Shown in pieces: positions 38,166-45,313 of a stretch of DNA of 64,000 nucleotides. The notes under the pieces are model-generated. The model was not told where the DNA came from. It made no database searches and saw only the letters and a list, made by a program, of their open reading frames with translations. A program made the position numbers and the translations under genes. The stretch is from Deferribacter desulfuricans SSM1 (lineage in GTDB: Bacteria; Chrysiogenota; Deferribacteres; Deferribacterales; Deferribacteraceae), in assembly GCF_000010985.1 (NCBI RefSeq), contig NC_013939.1:773501-837500 (forward strand). The letters run 5' to 3'. The number at the start of each line of letters is the position of its first letter. Position 1 is the first letter of the stretch.

Positions 38166-38917
38166 TGGAAGACTTATTTAAAGACTGTTATGCATTTAGA
38201 TGGGATGGATCTCATTTAGAAGAGATACATTTTTATGAAAAGGTGAAATCAAGTGATTTGATTGGTATTGATGAGCAAAAAAAATTGGTTATAAAAAATA
38301 TAGAATCATTTATAAATGAGGGTATTGCTTTAAATATGCTTTTGTGGGGAGAAAGGGGGTGTGGTAAATCTTCCTTGGTAAATATGCTTTTGAATGAATA
38401 TCACAATAAAGGTCTTAGAATTATAGAGTTTTCTCAGGAAAAAATAGAAACTATTTATCAATTATTTAAAATCTTAAGGCCTCAAGAAAAACACAGATTT
38501 ATATTGTTTTTTGATGATATCTCTTTTGACGATCAGGATATTTTTTATCGTAAGTTTAAATCTATTATGGAAGGTGGCTTAGAATCCAAGCCAACTAATA
38601 TAATTTATGTGGCAACATCAAATAAAAGACACCTTATTACAGATAAAGTTTTTGATACAGAATCTGTATCTCATTATGATAGGGATGAAATTAACGAGGC
38701 AATTTCTTTGTATGCTAGGTTTGGTTTGGTTATTGGATTTTATCCTATCAAGAGAAATACTTATTTGGATATATGCAAAAAATATATGAAAGAATATGGT
38801 ATTGAAGAATGGGAAGGTTGGGAGAAGGAAGCGGAAAGTTTTGCCATAAATAGAGGTGGAAGAACCGGTAGGGTAGCGAAGCAGTTTGCTATTTATAAAA
38901 AGATTTTTGGCAATTAA
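38165..38917 (+). CDS. DUF815-family AAA ATPase
   Basis: A 250-residue ATPase of the DUF815 family. Walker A is WGERGCGKSSLVNML (about residue 61-75), Walker B is FILFFDDISFDDQD and an arginine-finger region YDRDEINEA follows. The family's function is not established. It overlaps hemB by 1 nt and closes the haem operon, but no link with haem is known. The sequence ends with AINRGGRTGRVAKQFAIY, a conserved family tail. Confidence 0.85.
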   Translation: MEDLFKDCYAFRWDGSHLEEIHFYEKVKSSDLIGIDEQKKLVIKNIESFINEGIALNMLLWGERGCGKSSLVNMLLNEYHNKGLRIIEFSQEKIETIYQLFKILRPQEKHRFILFFDDISFDDQDIFYRKFKSIMEGGLESKPTNIIYVATSNKRHLITDKVFDTESVSHYDRDEINEAISLYARFGLVIGFYPIKRNTYLDICKKYMKEYGIEEWEGWEKEAESFAINRGGRTGRVAKQFAIYKKIFGN

Positions 38918-39020
38918 CATTTAAACTTTGATAGATATACATTTAAACATAATATATAAAAATTTTAAACTCAACATCTCCCACACTGAATGGCGGGGTC
39001 GAAATGATCAATTTCCAAGT

Positions 39021-39051
39021 TATTGCGAGGAGCGAATGCGACGAAGCAATA
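39021..39051. repeat. Single-arm copy of the ATTGCGAG...CGAAGCAAT repeat
   Basis: TATTGCGAGGAGCGAATGCG followed by ACGAAGCAAT. One arm only; differs from the left arm of the 22127-22200 unit (read on the opposite strand) by one base in the core. It lies in the 261-bp gap between the convergent DUF815 and citrate synthase genes, which otherwise holds only the citrate synthase terminator. Confidence 0.75.
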
Positions 39052-39120
39052 TCAAATTTATTTGACTAACTTGATTTGTGCTGGTTCTTTTAAGAAGATT
39101 AATTTTGATTAATTGTATAA

Positions 39121-39154
39121 TAAAAAAAGGGTGCTCGCAAATGAGCACCCTTTA
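39121..39154 (-). terminator. Rho-independent terminator of citrate synthase
   Basis: AAAGGGTGCTC (39126-39136) and GAGCACCCTTT (39143-39153) form a perfect 11-bp stem with a 6-nt loop. Read on the minus strand it is followed by a T-tract, placing it 25 nt after the citrate synthase stop. Confidence 0.9.
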
Positions 39155-39178
39155 ATTTTTAAAATTTTATTTTTAGAA

Positions 39179-40489
39179 TTACTTTTTGATACCAGCGATT
39201 TCTTCAAGCATATCAGTAGTAACTGATTTTGGTCTTTCAATTGGATAACCAAGAGCTCTATCCCAAGTGATGTTAGCAAGAACGCCAAGAGCTCTACCAA
39301 TACCAAACAATACAGTATAGAAGTCGTATTCTCTAACGCCATAGTACCACTGAATAACACCAGAGTGAGCGTCAACGTTTGGCCATGGGTTTTTAGCTTT
39401 ACCATGTTTTTCAAGTACACCAGGTACAACTTCATAAAGCATGCTAACGATTTGGAACAGTTCATCATCTGGTAAGTGTTTAAGAGCAAACTCTCTCTGA
39501 GCTGTATATCTTGGGTCAGTTTTTCTAAGAACTGCGTGACCATAACCAGGGATAACCTGACCGCTGTTAAGTGTATCCCAGCAGAATTTTTCAAGATCTT
39601 CTTTAGTAGGCATTTTGTCACCGTATTTTGCACGAAGATCTTGAATCCACTTAAGAACTTCTTGGTTTGCTAAACCATGTAATGGACCAGCAAGACCATT
39701 AAGACCAGCAGAAAGTGAATAGTAAGCATCAGAAAGTGCTGATGCAACAAGATGTGTAGTGTGAGCAGAAACGTTTCCACTTTCATGATCTGAGTGAAGA
39801 ATGAAATACATTCTCATAACATCATCATAAGGTTTATCAATACCCATCATGTGAGCGAAATCACCACCAAAATCTAAGTCAGGGTTTGATGGGATTGGAG
39901 TATCACCTTTATATTTCATTCTATAGATATAAGCACCTATTTCTGGCAATTTAGCTAATAAGTCCATTACATCTTCATACATATATTCCCAGTAGTTAAA
40001 TTTATTCATTTTTCCTTCTGCATAAGCTTTTGCAAATTTAGATTCTCTTTGCATAGAGAGAACTGCAGCAGAGAACATAGTCATAGGATGAGTATCTCTT
40101 GGCATAGATCTTAAAAGATCATATACGTATTGAGGTACTTGTTTTCTTTTTTTGAATTCTTCAATAACTTCTTGCACTTCTTCTTCTGTAGGTATTTCAC
40201 CAGTTAATAATAGGTAGAAATGACCTTCAACATAAGGCATTTCGCAGCCAGCTGGTTTAGGAAGTTTTTCCATTACTTCTGGGATTGTATATCCACGAAA
40301 TCTAATCCCTTCATATGGGTCAAGATAAGAAATATCAGTTACTAAACACTTAATCCCTCTCATACCGCCAATAACTTGAGAAATTGTTACATCACAAACC
40401 TTCACATCACCATACTCTTTTACAAGTCTAGTAGTTCTTGGTCTGTGCTCTTCAATCTTCTTGGCTAATTTTTCTTTCAACTTACTCAT
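39179..40489 (-). CDS. gltA: Citrate synthase, eukaryote-like (Geobacter-type)
   Basis: Condenses oxaloacetate and acetyl-CoA to citrate. About 436 residues from the ATG at 40489, chosen because GGAGGT lies just before it. The sequence resembles the eukaryotic-type citrate synthases known from Geobacter, with a long N-terminus (RGIKCLVTDISYLDPYEGI, GYTIPEVMEKLPK). Catalytic residues are visible: His in LHSDHESGNVSAHTTHL, His in GYGHAVLRKTDPR and Asp in NVDAHSGVIQWYYG. In some anaerobes such enzymes run in the citrate-cleaving direction; direction is not readable here. Strong terminator immediately downstream. Confidence 0.95.
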   Translation of the reverse strand: MSKLKEKLAKKIEEHRPRTTRLVKEYGDVKVCDVTISQVIGGMRGIKCLVTDISYLDPYEGIRFRGYTIPEVMEKLPKPAGCEMPYVEGHFYLLLTGEIPTEEEVQEVIEEFKKRKQVPQYVYDLLRSMPRDTHPMTMFSAAVLSMQRESKFAKAYAEGKMNKFNYWEYMYEDVMDLLAKLPEIGAYIYRMKYKGDTPIPSNPDLDFGGDFAHMMGIDKPYDDVMRMYFILHSDHESGNVSAHTTHLVASALSDAYYSLSAGLNGLAGPLHGLANQEVLKWIQDLRAKYGDKMPTKEDLEKFCWDTLNSGQVIPGYGHAVLRKTDPRYTAQREFALKHLPDDELFQIVSMLYEVVPGVLEKHGKAKNPWPNVDAHSGVIQWYYGVREYDFYTVLFGIGRALGVLANITWDRALGYPIERPKSVTTDMLEEIAGIKK

Positions 40490-40733
40490 AGATACCTCCT
40501 CAGGTTTAATCATATTTTATTATAAAACACTTTTTATTTTTATCATTCTTTACAACATATGTCAATAAAAAATTGTATACAATATGCAAAATGATGTTTT
40601 TATTATACAGTATTATTTTTAGAATTATCAGTATGTTATATTTAATCTATTCAAAATTATAATAATTACTATTTGCTAAATTAAAGATAAAATACTATTT
40701 GACTAGAGTAAGATTAGGTTGTAATAATTTATT

Positions 40734-41576
40734 ATGTATGGTTATTTTTTAATTTTATTAAGTGCACTGTTTCATTCTTTCTGGAATGTGTTACTTAAAG
40801 ATTCTGAAAATAAATATTTTTTTAATTTTCTAATGCATCTTACAAACCTTGTTATATTTTCAATAATGTACCTGTTGTTTTTTAAAGATTTTTTATATTT
40901 TGATAAAAATATTTTTATCTATTCTTTTATTGCTGCAACTTTTTTTTCTGGTTATCATATTTGTTTATCCACTGCTTATAGATATGGTGAGATAAGTAGT
41001 TATTACCCAATTGTTAGTAGTTCACCTGTATTTGTACTTATTTGGGCAATTGTTTTTTTAAAAGAGAAACTTACAATTTCTGGCTCTATAGCTATATTTC
41101 TAATTATTGCTGGAGTTTTCTTTGTCGGTTTAGTGAAATATAGTAAGGCTGAAAGTATTAAAGGGGTTTATTTTTCTTTATTAGCTGCTCTGTTCTATTC
41201 TTTTGGAGCTATTATAGATAAAATTGGGGTTAGTCGAAAAAACTTTATCCTTTATATTTATCTATTAACGCTGTTTATGACAATATACATGTATATTTTT
41301 AATTACAAATTTATTGGTAGGGGTTATTCCTTTTATCTTAAAAATTACTTTTGGAAAATTTTACTGGGTGGTTTTATACTTTTTAGTTCAGTTTTTTCCT
41401 ATAGGTATGGTTTGACAATGGTAAATGTTTCCTATGCAGTTTTTATTAGACAAGCAAATATTTTATTTGGACTATTATTTGGATATTTAATATTTAGAGA
41501 GAAAATTCATAGATACAAAGTAGTTGGAGCTATACTAATAGCTGTTGGAGTTGTTATTATAAAATTAAACACTTAA
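40734..41576 (+). CDS. EamA/DMT-superfamily permease
   Basis: A 280-residue inner-membrane protein with ten predicted helices arranged as two EamA repeats (residues about 3-135 and 145-280), the drug/metabolite transporter fold. Recognisable positions are YHICLSTAYRYGEISSYYPI near the end of repeat 1 and FLKEKLTISGSIAIFLIIAGV. Members export amino acids or other small metabolites; substrate unknown. No clear ribosome binding site precedes ATG 40734. A sigma-54 promoter begins immediately after its stop codon. Confidence 0.88.
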   Translation: MYGYFLILLSALFHSFWNVLLKDSENKYFFNFLMHLTNLVIFSIMYLLFFKDFLYFDKNIFIYSFIAATFFSGYHICLSTAYRYGEISSYYPIVSSSPVFVLIWAIVFLKEKLTISGSIAIFLIIAGVFFVGLVKYSKAESIKGVYFSLLAALFYSFGAIIDKIGVSRKNFILYIYLLTLFMTIYMYIFNYKFIGRGYSFYLKNYFWKILLGGFILFSSVFSYRYGLTMVNVSYAVFIRQANILFGLLFGYLIFREKIHRYKVVGAILIAVGVVIIKLNT

Positions 41577-41592
41577 TGGCACGTGTTTTGCT
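41577..41592 (+). promoter_or_regulatory. Sigma-54 (-24/-12) promoter, perfect consensus
   Basis: TGGCACG (41577-41583), 4 bp, then TTGCT (41588-41592) matches the sigma-54 consensus TGGCACG-N4-TTGCW at every defined position, with GG-N10-GC spacing. It starts one base after the EamA stop codon and points away from it, into a gap with no plus-strand gene. Transcription would start near 41603. Confidence 0.75.
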
Positions 41593-41602
41593 ATTTAAAA
41601 TT

Positions 41603-41662
41603 TTAGGTAGTGGAACAACCACGCCAGATAAAAATTGGGGTTGAGGGGGCCCCCTCTTTTTT
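41603..41662 (+). ncRNA. Candidate sigma-54-dependent small RNA (about 60 nt)
   Basis: Between the sigma-54 promoter and a strong terminator lies a 60-nt segment with no start codon. It contains a short hairpin GTGG-AACAA-CCAC (41610-41622), a single-stranded purine-rich stretch including ATTGGGGTTG, then the terminator stem. The boundary at the 5' end is estimated from the usual 12-nt distance after the -12 element. Expression is unproven; alternatively it is a leader for antisense transcription into the minus-strand genes beyond. Confidence 0.5.
41643..41662 (+). terminator. Rho-independent terminator after the candidate small RNA
   Basis: GAGGGGG (41643-41649) is followed directly by CCCCCTC (41650-41656), a perfect 14-bp palindrome, and then six T (41657-41662). 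The hairpin is followed by a T-run only on the plus strand. It ends at the stop codon of the convergent 75-residue gene. Confidence 0.75.
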
Positions 41663-41888
41663 ATTCTGTCGAAATAATTACTTCTTTTTTGTTTAAATGT
41701 TGGATAATGTTGTAATGTTCATCTGTTATCAAAGTTATTATGGTTTTTCCGTTTTCATTTTTTCTTGCTGGTCTAATATCGATTACTTTTGCTTTAATGC
41801 GTTTTTTTATTGGAACAGTTGTTTTATTCTTTTTAGCTCTATCATTTACAATCGGAAAAGTTATTGCTGGTAATATTTTAATATCCAT
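41661..41888 (-). CDS. Small hypothetical protein
   Basis: A 75-residue, basic protein with no recognised family. It shows a beta-rich pattern (KVIDIRPARKNENG, IITLITDEHYNIIQHL). AGAGGTT precedes the start at good spacing, and it lies 35 bp after the coiled-coil gene, so the two probably form a small operon. Convergent with the candidate sigma-54 small RNA, whose terminator abuts its stop codon. Real coding is likely but function is unknown. Confidence 0.5.
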   Translation of the reverse strand: MDIKILPAITFPIVNDRAKKNKTTVPIKKRIKAKVIDIRPARKNENGKTIITLITDEHYNIIQHLNKKEVIISTE

Positions 41889-41923
41889 ATTTAACCTCTG
41901 TTATTATTATCGGATATTTTGAT

Positions 41924-42280
41924 TTAATCTTTATAGAATTCGTTTAAAAAAGAGTGATCATAGAGTCCTAAAAACTCTCTATGTTGTTTAAATTCATTTA
42001 GATACTTGTTAAATAAATTGTTTAATTTTAGAATTCCTTTGTTAGATTCTTTTATTTTATTATCAATACGCTGATTTAATTTGTTTAAAATTATTTTCTT
42101 CTTTTTTTTACTGTTGTTATATTTTAAGGAGATTCTTTTTTTTATATTTTTTAATCTATTTAGTTTATTCTTTTCCTCAAGAAGCATTTTATGTGCAATT
42201 TCTACTTTTTTTGAGTAATTTAAATAAGTTTCACTCTTTAGTTGATTTATTTCCTGTTTTAAATATGATAATTCGTCCAT
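41924..42280 (-). CDS. Small coiled-coil hypothetical protein
   Basis: A 118-residue, lysine-rich protein that is almost entirely alpha-helical with heptad periodicity (LSYLKQEINQLKSETYL at the start, KIKESNKGILKLNNLF later). No family is recognised; FliJ-type or other coiled coils have similar composition, but there are no flagellar genes nearby. No obvious ribosome binding site precedes ATG 42280. Divergent from the DNA glycosylase gene with only 37 bp between. Confidence 0.45.
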   Translation of the reverse strand: MDELSYLKQEINQLKSETYLNYSKKVEIAHKMLLEEKNKLNRLKNIKKRISLKYNNSKKKKKIILNKLNQRIDNKIKESNKGILKLNNLFNKYLNEFKQHREFLGLYDHSFLNEFYKD

Positions 42281-42317
42281 AAGTTATTTATAAGCTATTT
42301 TTGGCTATGGTTCAAGT

Positions 42318-42959
42318 ATGTTAAATAGATTGTACAATATATTATTTGCTAATTATGGAGATCTAAATTGGTGGCCTGCTGAAACCCCATTTGAAGTTTG
42401 TATTGGTGCTATTCTAACACAAAACACAAACTGGAAGAATGTTGAAAAAGCAATTAACAATATGAAAATAAAAGGTGTCTTATCTCCAAAAGAGATTTTA
42501 AATACAGACTTAAATGTGCTAAAGGATTTAATAAAACCAGCTGGCTTTTATAATCAAAAAGCAGAAAGATTACAAATATTTTGTAACTTTATTATGAATC
42601 AGCTAAATGGTGACATTTTAAATTTAAAAAAATACAGTATTCATGAAGCGAGAGATAAACTGTTATCTTTAAAAGGGGTTGGGAAAGAGACTGCTGACTC
42701 AATTCTTTTATATGCATTGGATTTTAAAATATTTGTTGTTGATGCTTATACTATGAGGCTTTTTAGAAGGTATGGGATTGGTTATTTTGATAACTATGAT
42801 AAATGTCAAGATTTTGTTCATAAAGATTTTCATGGCGAGCTTTATGATTACAAAAATTTTCATGCTTGTATTGTTGAAATTTGTAAAACTTATTGTAAAA
42901 AGAAACCTCTATGTAATATATGCTTGTTGAAAAAATATTGTAAAAAAGTATTGGAGTAA
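42318..42959 (+). CDS. HhH-GPD DNA glycosylase, endonuclease III/MagIII-like
   Basis: A 213-residue base-excision repair enzyme with a helix-hairpin-helix (LKGVGKETADSILLYAL, about 115-131), the catalytic Asp in FVVDAYTMRLF and a C-terminal Cys cluster (CKTYC...CNIC...YC) that could bind [4Fe-4S]. In Nth the hairpin reads GVGRKTA and the Lys is the lyase nucleophile; here that position is Glu (GVGKETA). The protein is therefore expected to be a monofunctional glycosylase, like the 3-methyladenine enzyme MagIII. Substrate is inferred. rnpB starts 13 nt after its stop codon. Confidence 0.85.
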   Translation: MLNRLYNILFANYGDLNWWPAETPFEVCIGAILTQNTNWKNVEKAINNMKIKGVLSPKEILNTDLNVLKDLIKPAGFYNQKAERLQIFCNFIMNQLNGDILNLKKYSIHEARDKLLSLKGVGKETADSILLYALDFKIFVVDAYTMRLFRRYGIGYFDNYDKCQDFVHKDFHGELYDYKNFHACIVEICKTYCKKKPLCNICLLKKYCKKVLE

Positions 42960-42972
42960 TAATATAATGAAT

Positions 42973-43378
42973 GGGTGAGATGGTCGGGTGATCGCCTAAC
43001 CAATAGGGTTAGGAGGAAAGTCCGGACACCACAGGGCAGGGTAGTCGGTAACACCGACCTGCCGTGAGGCAGGGAAAGTGCCACAGAAAACAGACCGCCG
43101 AGCACCTCATTGTAAGTATTTTAATAGTAACAATAAAACACCTAAAATGAGGTGCTCGGTAAGGGTGAAAAGGTGGGGTAAGAGCCCACCGCTTCATCTG
43201 GTGACAGATGAAGGCATGGCAAACCCTACCCGGTGCAAGGCTAAATAGGTGAGCGCTTGAGGGTGGCCCGCCCGATGCTCACGGGTAAGCCGCTTGAGCT
43301 TGCTGGTAACAGCAAGTCTAGAGAAATGATCACCGCCCATTTATGGGTACAGAATCCGGCTTATAGACCATCTCACCC
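42973..43378 (+). ncRNA. rnpB: RNase P RNA, bacterial type A
   Basis: Catalytic RNA that matures tRNA 5' ends. A perfect 13-bp P1 helix joins GGGTGAGATGGTC (42973-42985) to GACCATCTCACCC (43366-43378). Conserved cores are present: AGGAAAGTCCGGACACC near 43013, ACAGAAAACAGACCGCC near 43084, AACCCTACCCGGTGCAAGG near 43221, GAAATGATCACC near 43322 and TACAGAATCCGGCTTA near 43348. P12 is an extended helix CCGAGCACCTCATT...AATGAGGTGCTCGG closing an AT-rich loop of about 35 nt. Length is 406 nt. The 3' end overlaps the convergent mltB stop codon. Confidence 0.97.
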
Positions 43379-43389
43379 TATTTTTTTTG
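43366..43389 (+). terminator. Possible rnpB terminator using the P1 arm and a T8 tract
   Basis: The 3' arm of P1 is followed by TA and eight T residues (43381-43388), which lie inside the last codons of the convergent gene. P1 itself plus this T-run could act as the terminator; no separate hairpin is seen. Confidence 0.4.
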
Positions 43390-44278
43390 ACAATATTAAA
43401 ATGGTGAGAGCATAATTGATACTGTTGTTATATTTGAGTATTGCTCTAAAGTTTTGAAAAGTTAACCAATAGCTGTTATCGACTTTAATAATCTTAACAA
43501 CATAATTTTTTCTAAGATTATATGGTATTTGTATATATCTTTTTATTTTGTATAGTTTTACAGTTTTATTGAGATTGATTTTATTGATATTTTTTATTTT
43601 GATTTTTATTGCAGTGGGTTCCCCTTTTTTGAAGCCTGCCTTTTGGAGATAGTTTGCCACACTTCCAATAGCATCAGGTATCTCTTTTATTATGTCAGTT
43701 TTACCGTTTTTGTTAAAATCTACTGCATATTTCAATATATTAGATGGCATAAATTGTGGTATACCTATGGCTCCAGCATAAGAAGAATAAATTTTGGTAG
43801 TGTTTAGCTTGTTTTTGTAGCAGAAAAAAAGAAAACTTGCTAACTCATTTGTAAAGTAGTTTTCCCGACGTTTGTATTTTGTGGCTAGAGTATATAAGCT
43901 ATTTAATGCTTTAAATCTAAATTTGTGTTTACCATAAAACGATTCTATACCTATAATAGCTGCAATTATACGATAATCTACATTGTATGTCTTGGAAGAT
44001 TTTCGTAGCCAGTATTTATATTTTTTAATAAAATTCCTACCCTGTATGATTTTATCTCTATTTATTAATAGCTTTTTATATTTATAAAAAGGGAGTTTTT
44101 CTTTTGGATTATTTATGAGCTTTAAAACATTTTCATCTACACTTGCTTTTGATAAAACTTTTATTATATACTCATCTGGAATATTGTATTTCTTTTTTAT
44201 AATATGGGTGATATTTGATGAATAAACTGTAGGAAAGCTTAATAAAAAACAAAGTAAAATAATTATAATAATTTTCAT
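43373..44278 (-). CDS. MltB-like lytic murein transglycosylase
   Basis: A 301-residue exported peptidoglycan-cleaving enzyme (SLT_2/MltB family). Signal peptide residues 1-20 (LCFLLSFPTVYS); no lipobox Cys, so it is soluble or peripherally bound. The catalytic Glu is in IIGIESFYGKHKF (about residue 113), and the conserved segments SYAGAIGIPQFMPSN, DFNKNGKTDI and AIGSVANYLQKAGF follow. The last six bases, including the TGA stop, overlap the 3' end of rnpB on the opposite strand. Confidence 0.9.
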   Translation of the reverse strand: MKIIIIILLCFLLSFPTVYSSNITHIIKKKYNIPDEYIIKVLSKASVDENVLKLINNPKEKLPFYKYKKLLINRDKIIQGRNFIKKYKYWLRKSSKTYNVDYRIIAAIIGIESFYGKHKFRFKALNSLYTLATKYKRRENYFTNELASFLFFCYKNKLNTTKIYSSYAGAIGIPQFMPSNILKYAVDFNKNGKTDIIKEIPDAIGSVANYLQKAGFKKGEPTAIKIKIKNINKINLNKTVKLYKIKRYIQIPYNLRKNYVVKIIKVDNSYWLTFQNFRAILKYNNSINYALTILILSKKIG

Positions 44279-44323
44279 GACAACTAATTTACTATTTTAA
44301 AATATTATTACAAGGGTAGGCTA

Positions 44324-44809
44324 ATGAAAAAATTGGAAATAGTAGAAGGCTTAGAGGAGCATTATCAAAAAATAAATAAAAAATATAATAAGGGGAGTAG
44401 CTTCAATCCTTTTAAGTATTATAAATATGTTGATGGAAAAAATGTCCCAGTTTTTTTTATAGGGACTCCTGGTCTGGCTGTGGCAGTGAGTGCCACCTTG
44501 GTCGCGGGATTACTGTTTTATTTAATCCAGTTTCCTTTTAAACTTTATATTTGGATACCTTTTGGTATTTTTGTAGCTTTTATTATGAGGCTTGCTGTAA
44601 AGATAGACAAGGCAAGACAAATAAGAAGTTTTTCGTCTCATTTAGTATTAAGAGGGTTAAATTTTTTAAAGGAATTCAATAAAAGTCAAAATTCAGATTA
44701 TCTTAATGAGGCTGTTAAAATTCTTGAAGAAGCCAATAAATGGGTTGATGATCCAAGATTACAGAAACAAATCGAGATAGCCAGATCTTTTGATATAATA
44801 GAGAAATAA
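44324..44809 (+). CDS. Hypothetical membrane protein
   Basis: A 161-residue protein with a soluble N-terminal part (about 1-48), two adjacent membrane helices (about 49-69 and 73-92) and a soluble helical C-terminal part (LNEAVKILEEANKWVDDPRLQKQIEIARS) that resembles a TPR-like helical pair, quoted here only in part. AAGGGTAGGC precedes the start. No family recognised. It lies divergent from mltB, with 45 bp between, and convergent with the cytochrome gene. Confidence 0.7.
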   Translation: MKKLEIVEGLEEHYQKINKKYNKGSSFNPFKYYKYVDGKNVPVFFIGTPGLAVAVSATLVAGLLFYLIQFPFKLYIWIPFGIFVAFIMRLAVKIDKARQIRSFSSHLVLRGLNFLKEFNKSQNSDYLNEAVKILEEANKWVDDPRLQKQIEIARSFDIIEK

Positions 44810-44810
44810 A

Positions 44811-44831
44811 AAAGGGGAACGGCTCCCCTTT
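44811..44831 (-). terminator. Rho-independent terminator of the triheme cytochrome (possibly bidirectional)
   Basis: AAAGGGGA (44811-44818) and TCCCCTTT (44824-44831) form an 8-bp stem with a 5-nt loop between convergent genes. A run of six T follows on the minus strand; on the plus strand only three T follow, so it mainly serves the cytochrome transcript. Confidence 0.8.
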
Positions 44832-44836
44832 CCACT

Positions 44837-45178
44837 TTATTTATGACACTTATTACAAGATTTTCCTCTTGGCACTTTTTTAGCCTTATGACATGGCCAG
44901 CAAAACTCTTTGTGTACTTTATTACCAGTTCCTTTTACAACACCTGGATTAAACTCGCCACCTTTTTTGATATTTTTAAGTTTACCACCATTTGCGTCAA
45001 GGTGACATTCTGTACACTGATTTTTTGTTTGGTGGAACCAGTGAGGAAATTTAACTACTTTTTTAGTGGTTTTTGGAACATTAAACTTTTTAGAAAGGTC
45101 GATTACTTCTGGACCTTGTCCAGCAATTACGATAGATGAAAACACTATCAATGCTAGTAATATAAATAATTTTTTCAT
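44837..45178 (-). CDS. Triheme c-type cytochrome (c7/c3-like), periplasmic
   Basis: A 113-residue exported cytochrome. Signal peptide about residues 1-19 (cleavage near VIA-GQG). The mature part has exactly three haem sites CTECH, CWPCH and CNKCH, with distal-ligand candidates in FPHWFHQ and NKVHKEF. Pattern and size fit the cytochrome c7/c3 superfamily that carries electrons across the periplasm in metal- and sulfur-reducing bacteria. AAAGGAGG precedes the ATG. A divergent promoter region separates it from the LysM lipoprotein gene. Confidence 0.92.
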   Translation of the reverse strand: MKKLFILLALIVFSSIVIAGQGPEVIDLSKKFNVPKTTKKVVKFPHWFHQTKNQCTECHLDANGGKLKNIKKGGEFNPGVVKGTGNKVHKEFCWPCHKAKKVPRGKSCNKCHK

Positions 45179-45207
45179 TGAAAAACCTCCTTTTAATATT
45201 TTATCAA

Positions 45208-45236
45208 CTTATATTATATATCCTATAAATTGTCAA
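45208..45236 (-). promoter_or_regulatory. Promoter of the triheme cytochrome gene
   Basis: On the minus strand TTGACA (45231-45236) and TATAAG (45208-45213) are 17 bp apart. The transcript would start about 24 nt before the start codon at 45178. Confidence 0.6.
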
Positions 45237-45257
45237 ATATATTAAAGCTATTGATAT

Positions 45258-45286
45258 TTGACAAAATAGAAGTAGTATGTTAATAT
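45258..45286 (+). promoter_or_regulatory. Promoter of the LysM lipoprotein gene
   Basis: TTGACA (45258-45263) and TAATAT (45281-45286) are 17 bp apart, followed by AGGAGG and ATG 45314. The two divergent promoters lie within 80 bp and could share a regulator site. Confidence 0.65.
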
Positions 45287-45313
45287 TAAATAAAAAATCA
45301 GGAGGATATCGCT

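Noticed and set aside
39109-39633. 174-residue frame within citrate synthase
   Set aside because: It overlaps the enzyme's own coding region on the same strand in another frame, has a composition typical of a shadow frame and lacks a ribosome binding site.
43009-43197. Short open frames across 42890-43200 (minus)
   Set aside because: They lie within RNase P RNA, whose structure explains the sequence.
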